From the NCBI GenBank assembly GCA_040384645.1, contig JAZKIX010000093.1:1-7252 (forward strand): a stretch of DNA of 7,252 bases, given 5' to 3'. Origin of the DNA: JAZKIX01 sp040384645 (GTDB taxonomy: Bacteria; Pseudomonadota; Gammaproteobacteria; Burkholderiales; Burkholderiaceae_D). How positions within the stretch are numbered: the first letter of the stretch is position 1; each line of letters begins with the position of its first letter. Both the position numbers and the translations under genes were made by a program. Of this stretch, positions 1-5,812 are shown one piece after another. The notes beneath the pieces are model-generated. The model saw only the letters and a list, made by a program, of their open reading frames with translations, was not told the DNA's origin and made no database searches.

Positions 1-562
1 TCACTGTGGCACTAACCCACTGGAAGAAAGTCGAGAACGCATTGCTATCCATCGTATCAAGACTGACAACGTTGTCGGTTAATTGCTTTAATTGATCAGG
101 CACGCTTTTCGGCCCTGCGGCGCAAGCGATCACTGAGGCAAATTGTGCTGATTTAACACGCCCGATGATCTCGTTGTATGCCTGGGTATCTGAGGGCTTG
201 CCATCGGTCATGACAAATAATAGGGGGCGCCAATCGCCTTTTTGTTCCGCGCTCGATTTCTGCACTTCGCGATCAACCTGGTCACAGATATGCCGCAAGC
301 CTTCGCCCAGAAACGTTGCGCCTGAAGGGGGACAGACAATTTCAGGCATGACTACTTTTTCGAGTGCGGTTAGTGGCAGGACCTCGCTAACGGTCGAATC
401 GAAGGTGACGATGGACAGAAAAACACTTTCCAGTGCATACGGATTTTGTCGCAATGTGGCTAGCATGGCGCGTAACCCAACGTTGACTGACTCAATCGGT
501 TCGCCACGCATGGAGCCGGAAGTGTCGAGCAATAGATAAACAGGAAGACGGCGCAATGTCAT
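1..562 (-). other. terY: TerY-like VWA domain of the fusion, with possible internal start
   Basis: This is the C-terminal part of the 1813-to-left-edge frame, marked separately because a stand-alone TerY would start at the ATG at 562-560 (MTLRRLPVYLLLDTSGSM). TerY proteins normally begin almost exactly here, a few residues before the MIDAS DxSxS. The preceding bases carry only GTGAG six bases from this ATG, a poor ribosome binding site, and no stop separates it from the upstream domains. I therefore prefer one fused protein, with an internally initiated TerY as a secondary possibility. VWA domains of this kind coordinate a divalent metal and mediate protein contacts; TerY is often encoded beside PP2C phosphatase and kinase genes, none of which is visible here. 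Confidence 0.75.
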
Positions 563-1813
563 TTTAATCTCACGAATGGAAGGTGTTGAAAGAGCATATA
601 CATCATGGAGCACATTTTTTTTGAGTATATGGATAGGTATTTTTCCAGTTGCATCAAGGCCTTGGGTGATATTTTCAAGTCTTGCTACCAGTTTTGCTAT
701 CGACGTGCCGTAATTAGTCTTTTGGTACCCCAGATGCGCTCCATTTTTTGCGACCCCCGCTCTAGCCGACTTATGCAAGGTTTTGTCGAGTAGGACAATA
801 GCGTAAATGACATCGTAGGATCTCCTGGAAAATTCGGTCTGCAATATATTATCGAGTTGCTCGCACAGATCATCGCAAGGGTGTGTTGGCTGATCAAATG
901 CTTCGAAACAACCTGGCGCAAGCAACCCGACTGCCGCAATCAATGGTTCCATCCCTTTTTCCATTTCTTGTGGCGGAGAAACCAAATCCTGCCACAAGCA
1001 GCACGCTTCGGCAGCACTTTTTGCATCAATAAATCGGGTCACTAAGGCGAGGTACGTGGACGTCGCGGCGTTTGCCAAGCTCGAGGCGATCACGTTTCTG
1101 CAAACCATTTGCAATGACGGTTTGTGCAATACCAGGGGCGACGAGGTCGCAGCCTGTAACGCGCTAATCAATGTGGCGTCTGGCGGCACGTTGATCTTGC
1201 CGACGCCATCCTTTGCGATCCGTTGCATGGTTTCAAGAATCAAAGGAGGGGTCACTTCTGGATTCATGTCGATCAGAGTACCTTGATCCAGATTGATCCA
1301 CATAACGCGCTGGCTGCGCAAAATAGTAGGCAAACGGATCGTCAATACCGCTGGCGCGGGTGGATAGGACGGTATTTTAAATTGACTTGCCGCTGCATCG
1401 AAGGTGCCCTTAAAAATGTTCCGGATGGTTTTTTCATCCATGCCAAAAGTTTTTGATAACGTTACAAACGGCTGGCGTAAAGCTGTTGTCCAGATACTTT
1501 GTACCAACCGCAGCGTGGCGCGGTGATGTGTGGATACATGCGATACCGGTTCATTAAATGTTGCTAGGCAATCTCTGCAACGTAAGCGCCGCCGTTTGAT
1601 TTCAAGAAACACGGCTTTTTTTTTGATCGGCAAATCACGGATTCTCCAGAGCATCTTGCCATATCCAACAACCGCGTTACAGCTGCAGAGCGGGCAGGTC
1701 GCCGACTTGTTCTCGGTTTCAAGGCCAATCAGAATCTCATTATCGGTTTCGTGCATATAGAGCAATCGTACGCCTTTTAAAGGCATGCTCCAGCTAGTTG
1801 CAGGTACGGGCAT
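1..1813 (-). CDS. ISL3 transposase-like DNA-binding region fused to TerY-type VWA domain (partial, runs off left edge)
   Basis: Reading the minus strand from the ATG at 1813-1811 gives 604 codons with no stop before the window ends, so the C-terminus is missing. The start is supported by AAGGA seven bases upstream. Residues 40-43 (CPLC) and 79-82 (CRDC) form a CxxC...CxxC zinc ribbon. Between them lies WRIRDLPI followed by a basic RRRLRC stretch, and about residues 95-140 look like a helix-turn-helix (SKTFGMDEKTIRNIF). This layout resembles the N-terminus of ISL3-family transposases. Residues about 150-245 resemble the start of the transposase core, but the expected catalytic acids are not seen. 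Residues 245-417 are unassigned. From 418 the sequence is a clear TerY-like VWA domain: DTSGS (D430, S432, S434), T500 and MTDG (D537) give a complete MIDAS, and DTMDSNAF lies near the visible end. TerY proteins are usually about 210 residues, so little is probably missing. It is divergent from the terC operon. Inference: a domesticated transposase-derived, DNA-binding Ter component. The VWA assignment is firm; the ISL3 relation is by eye. Confidence 0.85.
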   Translation of the reverse strand, partial: MPVPATSWSMPLKGVRLLYMHETDNEILIGLETENKSATCPLCSCNAVVGYGKMLWRIRDLPIKKKAVFLEIKRRRLRCRDCLATFNEPVSHVSTHHRATLRLVQSIWTTALRQPFVTLSKTFGMDEKTIRNIFKGTFDAAASQFKIPSYPPAPAVLTIRLPTILRSQRVMWINLDQGTLIDMNPEVTPPLILETMQRIAKDGVGKINVPPDATLISALQAATSSPLVLHKPSLQMVCRNVIASSLANAATSTYLALVTRFIDAKSAAEACCLWQDLVSPPQEMEKGMEPLIAAVGLLAPGCFEAFDQPTHPCDDLCEQLDNILQTEFSRRSYDVIYAIVLLDKTLHKSARAGVAKNGAHLGYQKTNYGTSIAKLVARLENITQGLDATGKIPIHILKKNVLHDVYALSTPSIREIKMTLRRLPVYLLLDTSGSMRGEPIESVNVGLRAMLATLRQNPYALESVFLSIVTFDSTVSEVLPLTALEKVVMPEIVCPPSGATFLGEGLRHICDQVDREVQKSSAEQKGDWRPLLFVMTDGKPSDTQAYNEIIGRVKSAQFASVIACAAGPKSVPDQLKQLTDNVVSLDTMDSNAFSTFFQWVSATV

Positions 1814-1820
1814 TTTGTGA

Positions 1821-1825
1821 TCCTT
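1821..1825 (-). promoter_or_regulatory. Ribosome binding site of the fusion gene
   Basis: AAGGA on the minus strand lies seven bases before the ATG at 1813. It decides the start: residues 1-39 upstream of the zinc ribbon contain other methionines (for example M10 and M20), but none has a comparable site. Confidence 0.6.
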
Positions 1826-1841
1826 AAGCCAAATATTTCAA

Positions 1842-1847
1842 AATATA
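1842..1847 (-). promoter_or_regulatory. Candidate -10 element for the fusion gene
   Basis: TATATT on the minus strand would start transcription about 20 bases before the ATG, just ahead of the ribosome binding site. I see no convincing -35 at the proper distance, and the region is AT-rich, so this is a weak call. The left half (1850-1860) of an 11-base inverted repeat lies immediately upstream of it, where a repressor or activator could act. Confidence 0.25.
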
Positions 1848-1921
1848 TACGGATTAAATTATGGATATATTAGATGTTGATAGTGACATAAAAATAAAGA
1901 AATCGCCAATTTACTTGGGCG

Positions 1922-1936
1922 ATGTTTGAAAAACAT
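1922..1936. repeat. Short palindrome ATGTTT-GAA-AAACAT, possible operator
   Basis: A perfect 6-base inverted repeat with a 3-base centre. It resembles the second palindrome at 1959-1972; both share TGTT, a GAA centre and AACA or AAACA. AT-rich stems of this kind in a divergent promoter region suit a dimeric DNA-binding protein better than an RNA terminator. No regulator can be named. Confidence 0.4.
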
Positions 1937-1958
1937 GAGATCTAACGAGTAATTTTGA

Positions 1959-1972
1959 GTGTTGGAAAACAC
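1959..1972. repeat. Short palindrome GTGTT-GGAA-AACAC, possible operator
   Basis: A perfect 5-base inverted repeat with a 4-base centre. It is similar in sequence to the palindrome at 1922-1936, with centres about 36 bases apart. It abuts the right arm of the 11-base inverted repeat. Confidence 0.4.
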
Positions 1973-2023
1973 AATTTAATCCGCCATGTTTTTATAGCTA
2001 AATATTTTCCCAATTCGTTTAGA

Positions 2024-2032
2024 TGTGATACT
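2024..2032 (+). promoter_or_regulatory. Candidate extended -10 for the terC operon
   Basis: TGTGATACT fits the extended -10 form TGn-TATAAT with four of six core matches and needs little -35. It would leave a leader of about 100 bases before the terC ATG. An alternative is TTGAAT (2052-2057) with TAAAGT (2076-2081) at an 18-base spacing. Neither is strong enough to choose. Confidence 0.22.
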
Positions 2033-2141
2033 CTTCGATTCGATTAAGTCATTGAATGTTTTTTGATCATGGAACTAAAGTAGATCTGAAACAAGTTCAA
2101 CGTTGTTTTTTACCCTTAATGCCGATGGCTAGGAAATCAAT

Positions 2142-3197
2142 ATGCACCATTTCAGAATTTCATTTTTAGTCACATTCATCTTGCTCGGCGTTGCGGCATG
2201 GTGGGGGTATAGCCTTGGAGGTACAGCTGGCGCATTGCAAGCCTTTTTTATTGCCGCGATTCTAGCGGTGATGGAAGTGTCTTTATCCTTCGATAATGCT
2301 GTGGTAAACGCCTCAGTGTTGCGTACATGGAATGCCTTTTGGCAAAAATTATTTTTGACGGTGGGTATCATCGTTGCGGTATTCGGCATGAGGCTGGTAT
2401 TTCCCATTCTGATCGTATCGGTTGCGACCGGCTTAGGGTTAATTGAAGTAATGCAAATGGCGCTTAATACCCCGGAGGAATATGCGCGACAATTGACCGA
2501 TCATCACGCTCAAGTGGCTGCATTCGGCGGATCATTTCTGTTGCTGGTGTTTCTTAATTTTCTATTTGATCAAGAAAAAGAGTTGCATTGGTTAGGTTGG
2601 TTCGAAGAAAAACTTGGCGCCCACGGCAATGAAAGTTTGTCGATTTTGTTATCGTTACTTGCGGTGTTCGGTTGCACAGCGATAGTGCCAGAAGCACAAA
2701 AATTGTCTGTTCTAATGGCTGGTGTTGGCGGTATTGCTGTTTACGTGGCGGTCGGATTTTTGAGCGGTCTACTGGAAAGCGAAGGCGGCGATCCGGTTAT
2801 TGGTAATGCTGTCAAGGGTGGCAGCATCGGTGGGTTTTTATATCTGGAAGTGTTGGATGCATCGTTTAGTTTTGATGGCGTAATTGGCGCGTTTGCCATC
2901 ACAAGTGATGTTGTAATTATCATGACAGGGTTGGCTATTGGTGCGATGTTTGTACGATCGATGACTGTTTTTCTGGTTCATAAAGGTACGCTTGAAGAAT
3001 TTGTGTTCCTTGAACATGGCGCTCACTACGCCATCGGTATTCTGGCGCTAATCATGCTGGCGAGCGTCAAATTTCACATTTCGGAGTGGTTTACTGGATT
3101 GTCCGGCGTTGCTTTTATTGCCTTATCCCTATGGTCTTCAGTACGCTATAAACGTGAGCAGAATGCTGATACTGGCGTATTGATATCTGATAAATAG
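2142..3197 (+). CDS. terC: TerC-family (DUF475-type) integral membrane protein
   Basis: A 351-residue polytopic membrane protein, first gene of the rightward operon. AGGA at 2131-2134, seven bases before the ATG, supports the start. By hydrophobicity there are about eight or nine membrane segments, including roughly 5-24, 30-44, 70-100, 125-142, 165-180, 186-211, 248-277, 295-310 and 316-333. Two family signatures carry acidic residues in or next to the membrane: MEVSLSFDNAVVNA (E45, D51, N52) and LEVLDASFSFDGVIGAF (E236, D239, D245). They look like an internal repeat of the TerC fold. The length and SFDNAVVNA signature fit the DUF475 branch rather than the Alx branch of the TerC superfamily. 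Family members are linked to tellurite resistance and to metal-ion handling, including manganese export for some relatives; the substrate here is unknown. It probably anchors the TerD-family proteins encoded downstream (inference). The next gene begins 27 bases after its stop. Confidence 0.9.
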   Translation: MHHFRISFLVTFILLGVAAWWGYSLGGTAGALQAFFIAAILAVMEVSLSFDNAVVNASVLRTWNAFWQKLFLTVGIIVAVFGMRLVFPILIVSVATGLGLIEVMQMALNTPEEYARQLTDHHAQVAAFGGSFLLLVFLNFLFDQEKELHWLGWFEEKLGAHGNESLSILLSLLAVFGCTAIVPEAQKLSVLMAGVGGIAVYVAVGFLSGLLESEGGDPVIGNAVKGGSIGGFLYLEVLDASFSFDGVIGAFAITSDVVIIMTGLAIGAMFVRSMTVFLVHKGTLEEFVFLEHGAHYAIGILALIMLASVKFHISEWFTGLSGVAFIALSLWSSVRYKREQNADTGVLISDK

Positions 3198-3224
3198 GTT
3201 TACCAATTGGCGGGATAATTAGTA

Positions 3225-3803
3225 ATGGCAATCAGTCTACAAAAAGGCGGTAACGTCAACCTATCCAAAACAGACCCTAATCTCAAGGAAGTGTTGTTGG
3301 GGCTAGGATGGGATGCACGTTCGACCGACGGTGTCGACTTCGATCTCGACGCTAGTATTTTTATGGTTACCGAAAGCGGCAAAGTTCGTTCCGATAGTGA
3401 TTTTATATTTTATGGACAATTGCGATCTTCTTGCGGTTCAATCGAGCATACGGGCGACAACCGAACCGGCGCCGGTGACGGCGATGATGAGGCGTTGAAG
3501 ATTAAATTGGAGCAGGTGCCTGCTGCCATCGCCCGATTGGTGGTTGCGGTAACGATTCACGAGGCGCACGAGCGGAAGCAGAATTTTGGCATGGTGCATG
3601 ATGCTTTCATTCGCTTGGTGAATCTTGAAACAGGAGTGGAAATCACCCGTTTCGATCTTTCGGAAGATTATTCGACTGAAACCGCGATGATTTTTGGTGA
3701 GGTCTATCGTTACGGTGCAGACTGGAAATTTAAAGCAGTAGGGCAGGGCTATGCGGGCGGTCTCCGCGCGCTGGCCATTCATCACGGCGTGGACGTACAG
3801 TAA
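3225..3803 (+). CDS. terD: TerD/TerE-family calcium-binding stress protein (first copy)
   Basis: A 192-residue cytosolic protein that is full length for TerD/TerE. It opens with MAISLQKGGNVNLSK and has GLGWDARSTDG at 26-36. The acidic loop DFDLDAS (D38, D40, D42) and GDNRTGAGDGDDE (77-89) are the known calcium-binding elements of the TerD fold. The C-terminus has the family STETAMIFGE and WKFKAVGQGYAGGL. All expected ligands are present, so it should bind metal. The ribosome binding site is weak (GGGAT region just upstream), and the start 27 bases after terC suggests cotranscription. It is a close paralogue of the next gene. Assignment as TerD or TerE is ambiguous; some parts look more TerE-like. 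TerD proteins are implicated in tellurite, phage and colicin resistance, with the exact biochemistry unresolved. Confidence 0.93.
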   Translation: MAISLQKGGNVNLSKTDPNLKEVLLGLGWDARSTDGVDFDLDASIFMVTESGKVRSDSDFIFYGQLRSSCGSIEHTGDNRTGAGDGDDEALKIKLEQVPAAIARLVVAVTIHEAHERKQNFGMVHDAFIRLVNLETGVEITRFDLSEDYSTETAMIFGEVYRYGADWKFKAVGQGYAGGLRALAIHHGVDVQ

Positions 3804-3845
3804 AAATGTTGCCATAGCCGTAGAGTATCTTTTATTAACTTTCTC

Positions 3846-3851
3846 AAGGAG
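3846..3851 (+). promoter_or_regulatory. Strong ribosome binding site of the second TerD gene
   Basis: AAGGAG lies eight bases before the ATG at 3860, the best Shine-Dalgarno match in the operon. The upstream paralogue has a much poorer site, so the second copy is probably made in larger amounts. Confidence 0.7.
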
Positions 3852-3859
3852 TAATATTC

Positions 3860-4435
3860 ATGGCAATTAGTCTACAAAAAGGCGGTAACGTCAATCTGAG
3901 TAAAGAAGCGCCCTCCCTTAAGAAAATGGTGATTGGCTTGGGTTGGGATCCACGTGCGACTGACGGCGCTGCGTTCGATTTGGACGGGAGTGCGTTTATG
4001 TTAAAAGCCGATGGCAAAGTTCGTTCCGACGCTGATTTTATTTTTTACAATAATCTCAAGTCTACCGATGGTTCGGTCACTCATGCGGGTGACAATACCA
4101 GTGGTGCCGGAGATGGCGACGATGAAAAAATCTTGGTCGATCTGTCGATGGTGCCTGCTGAAGTCGACAAAATTACGGTCGGCGTCACCATCCATGACGC
4201 TGAAGCTCGCAAACAGAATTTTGGTATGGTCGGCAAGGCATATATCCGTTGTCTGGATGCGAACGGCGACAAGGAAATTGCACGCTATGACTTGTCGGAA
4301 GATGGCTCGACCGAAACCGCGATGATTTTCGGCGAAATTTATCGTGCCGGCGCAGAATGGAAATTTAAGGCGGTGGGCCAAGGTTTTGCGGGCGGTTTGG
4401 GACCATTGGCCCGTTCGTTCGGTATCAGTGCCTAA
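3860..4435 (+). CDS. terD: TerD/TerE-family calcium-binding stress protein (second copy)
   Basis: A 191-residue protein, the tandem paralogue of the preceding gene. The family order is complete: MAISLQKGGNVNLSKEAP, GLGWDPRATDG, AFDLDGSAF (acidic loop near residues 40-42), GDNTSGAGDGDDE (77-89), VTIHDAEARKQNFGMV, STETAMIFGE and WKFKAVGQGFAGGL. Calcium ligands are retained, though the first acidic loop has A38 where the upstream copy has D38, and GDNRTG is GDNTSG here. Several stretches are identical at DNA level to the upstream copy, pointing to duplication or gene conversion. It starts 56 bases after the previous stop behind a strong ribosome binding site, and the TerF-like gene follows after 20 bases. 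It could equally be named TerE. Confidence 0.94.
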   Translation: MAISLQKGGNVNLSKEAPSLKKMVIGLGWDPRATDGAAFDLDGSAFMLKADGKVRSDADFIFYNNLKSTDGSVTHAGDNTSGAGDGDDEKILVDLSMVPAEVDKITVGVTIHDAEARKQNFGMVGKAYIRCLDANGDKEIARYDLSEDGSTETAMIFGEIYRAGAEWKFKAVGQGFAGGLGPLARSFGISA

Positions 4436-4455
4436 TTAAGTCGCAAGGGTTTTGT

Positions 4456-5784
4456 ATGAAACTACTCGCAAAGGGCCAACGTCTCAAAATTCGCGATTTA
4501 ATCGCGAATGGCACTTTTCGAGTAGATATTGCAGCGAATGGTTTGCGGGTCGATTTTTCCTGTTTCGGATTGGACTCGAGAGGAAAATTATCTGACGAAC
4601 GTTATATGACGTTTTTCAATCAAGTCCGTACGCCCTGTGGCGGTCTTGAGCTTTGTAGTGTGCAGGGAGATTCCAGTAGTTTCGCATTCAAGCTTGATGT
4701 CTTGCCGGCAGCGGTTGATCGTGTCGTCTTGGTAGTTAGTGTTAGCGGCGTTGGAACGATGTCCCAAGTGAGTGCCGGGTATTTGAGAATTGCTGAAAGT
4801 GAGCGCGAAGTGGCTCGCTTTGCCTTTGTAGGATCTGACTTTTCGTCCGAGCAAGCTTTAATGCTTGGTGAGTTTTACCGTAAGGATGGCGACTGGCGTT
4901 TTATGGCGGTCGGCCAAGGTTTCAATGGCGGGCTGGATGCCTTGATTAAGCATTTTGGCGCAGTGGTTGATGAGTCGCCGGCACCTGCCCCACCGTCGGC
5001 GCCATCATTGTTGCCCACAGTGTCGCTCGACAAGCGGATTGAGCACGAAGCGCCGCAACTAGTCAGTTTGGTAAAACAAGCTGGCGTTTCTTTAGAGAAA
5101 GCTGGTCTGCAAACGCATCGTGCCAAAGTGTGCTTGTGCCTGGATATTTCCGGATCCATGGGGGCGCTGTATCGTCAAGGGCTAGTGCAATCGTTTGCCG
5201 AGCGCGTGCTTGCACTGGCTTGCAGGTTCGATGACGATGGCGAGATTGATGTGTTCTTGTTCGGTGAACGTGTACATCAACCGGCAGCGATGGGATTGAA
5301 TAATTTTGCTACTTATATAGAGCAAGTGATCAAGCGTCACCCGTTGGAAGGCGATACTCGTTATGGCCGCGCGATGGAGACTATCCGTAGCTTTTATTTC
5401 CCCGATGTGGCCGGGGGCGAGCGTACTAGTCCGATCAAGGCCCCGCTGCCAATTTATGTAATGTTCGTCACCGACGGATCGACCTCGGACAAAGCGATTG
5501 CCGAGAGGCAGTTGCGTTGGTCCAGTATGGAACCTATTTTTTGGCAATTCATGGGAATTGGCAAAGGGCGAAAATCCAAGAGCAAGCGCTTGGCGTCATT
5601 TGCCGATTCGGATTTTCCATTTCTAGAAAGCATGGACGAATTGCCCGGTCGCTGGATTGACAATGCTAATTATTTTTCGGTTAGTTCGCCCGACGAGCAT
5701 GCTGACGCAGCGCTGTACGACTTGTTAATGACAGAGTATCCCAGCTGGTTGAAGCTGGCGTCGCATCAAGGCTTGCTCGCTTAG
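4456..5784 (+). CDS. terF: TerF-like protein: degenerate TerD domain fused to a VWA domain
   Basis: A 442-residue two-domain protein. Residues 1-170 have the TerD fold pattern (start MKLLAKGQRLKI, FFNQVRTPCGG, RFMAVGQGFNGGLDAL), but the calcium loops are gone: DxDxD becomes RVDFSCFGLD and the GDN...GDGDDE loop is replaced by VQGDSSSF. A proline-rich linker (173-188) leads to a VWA domain with an intact MIDAS: DISGSM (D230, S232, S234), GDTRYG (T301) and VTDG (D340). VWA domains of this type bind a divalent metal and mediate protein-protein contacts. The order TerD-like then VWA matches TerF. AAGGG six bases before the ATG supports the start. It follows the TerD gene by 20 bases and ends in three consecutive stops (TAG TAA TAA). 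It likely scaffolds metal-loaded TerD proteins (inference). Confidence 0.9.
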   Translation: MKLLAKGQRLKIRDLIANGTFRVDIAANGLRVDFSCFGLDSRGKLSDERYMTFFNQVRTPCGGLELCSVQGDSSSFAFKLDVLPAAVDRVVLVVSVSGVGTMSQVSAGYLRIAESEREVARFAFVGSDFSSEQALMLGEFYRKDGDWRFMAVGQGFNGGLDALIKHFGAVVDESPAPAPPSAPSLLPTVSLDKRIEHEAPQLVSLVKQAGVSLEKAGLQTHRAKVCLCLDISGSMGALYRQGLVQSFAERVLALACRFDDDGEIDVFLFGERVHQPAAMGLNNFATYIEQVIKRHPLEGDTRYGRAMETIRSFYFPDVAGGERTSPIKAPLPIYVMFVTDGSTSDKAIAERQLRWSSMEPIFWQFMGIGKGRKSKSKRLASFADSDFPFLESMDELPGRWIDNANYFSVSSPDEHADAALYDLLMTEYPSWLKLASHQGLLA

Positions 5785-5812
5785 TAATAAGTTTTTAATT
5801 GAAAATTTTTAA

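Larger units (their letters stand above)
1850..1983. repeat. 11-base perfect inverted repeat, arms 112 bases apart
   Basis: CGGATTAAATT at 1850-1860 is the exact reverse complement of AATTTAATCCG at 1973-1983; the match stops at both ends. The left arm sits directly upstream of the candidate -10 of the fusion gene. It could be a pair of half-sites for one regulator bound at two places, or remnant ends of a small mobile insertion. No flanking target duplication is obvious, so the regulator reading is slightly favoured. Confidence 0.5.
1814..2141. promoter_or_regulatory. Divergent AT-rich intergenic region between the TerY fusion and the terC operon
   Basis: These 328 bases have no credible ORF on either strand and must hold both divergent promoters. 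Visible structure: an 11-base perfect inverted repeat (1850-1860 with 1973-1983), two related short palindromes of the TGTT...AACA type (1922-1936 and 1959-1972), a 6-base stem ATCGCC/GGCGAT (1902-1907 with 1918-1923), and in the terC leader a weak AAACAA/TTGTTT stem (2089-2094 with 2103-2108) running into a T-tract. None is a GC-rich terminator. Candidate promoter elements are weak by sigma-70 standards, which would fit regulated or alternative-sigma transcription, but that is inference. Confidence 0.7.

Noticed and set aside
697..939. Minus-strand 80-codon frame inside the fusion gene
   Set aside because: It is in a different frame from the fusion protein, which is continuous through this region with no stop.
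165..1760. Several plus-strand open frames of 60-125 codons opposite the fusion gene
   Set aside because: They lie antisense to a continuous minus-strand coding frame with clear domain motifs, have no family resemblance and overlap one another.
1..1813. The fusion gene as an active ISL3 insertion sequence
   Set aside because: No terminal inverted repeats at the gene ends, no target duplication, no recognisable catalytic acids, and the frame continues into a TerY domain.
2089..2111. AAACAA/TTGTTT stem followed by a T-run as an attenuator in the terC leader
   Set aside because: The stem is six A/T-rich pairs with an eight-base loop, too weak for an intrinsic terminator; recorded only as part of the intergenic description.
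1814..2141. tRNA, small RNA gene or CRISPR repeats in the divergent region
   Set aside because: No cloverleaf, no regularly spaced repeats and no terminator-ended hairpin; only short palindromes are seen.
3438..3815. Minus-strand frame of 125 codons opposite the first TerD gene (and a similar one at 4001-4381)
   Set aside because: Both appear at the same place opposite two paralogues, so they are shadows produced by TerD codon use; neither has a ribosome binding site or family match.
3804..3859. Terminator between the two TerD genes
   Set aside because: No GC-rich stem with a T-tract is present in the 56-base gap.
5182..5547. Minus-strand frame of 121 codons opposite the VWA part of the TerF-like gene
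   Set aside because: It is antisense to a conserved MIDAS domain and has no recognisable motif.
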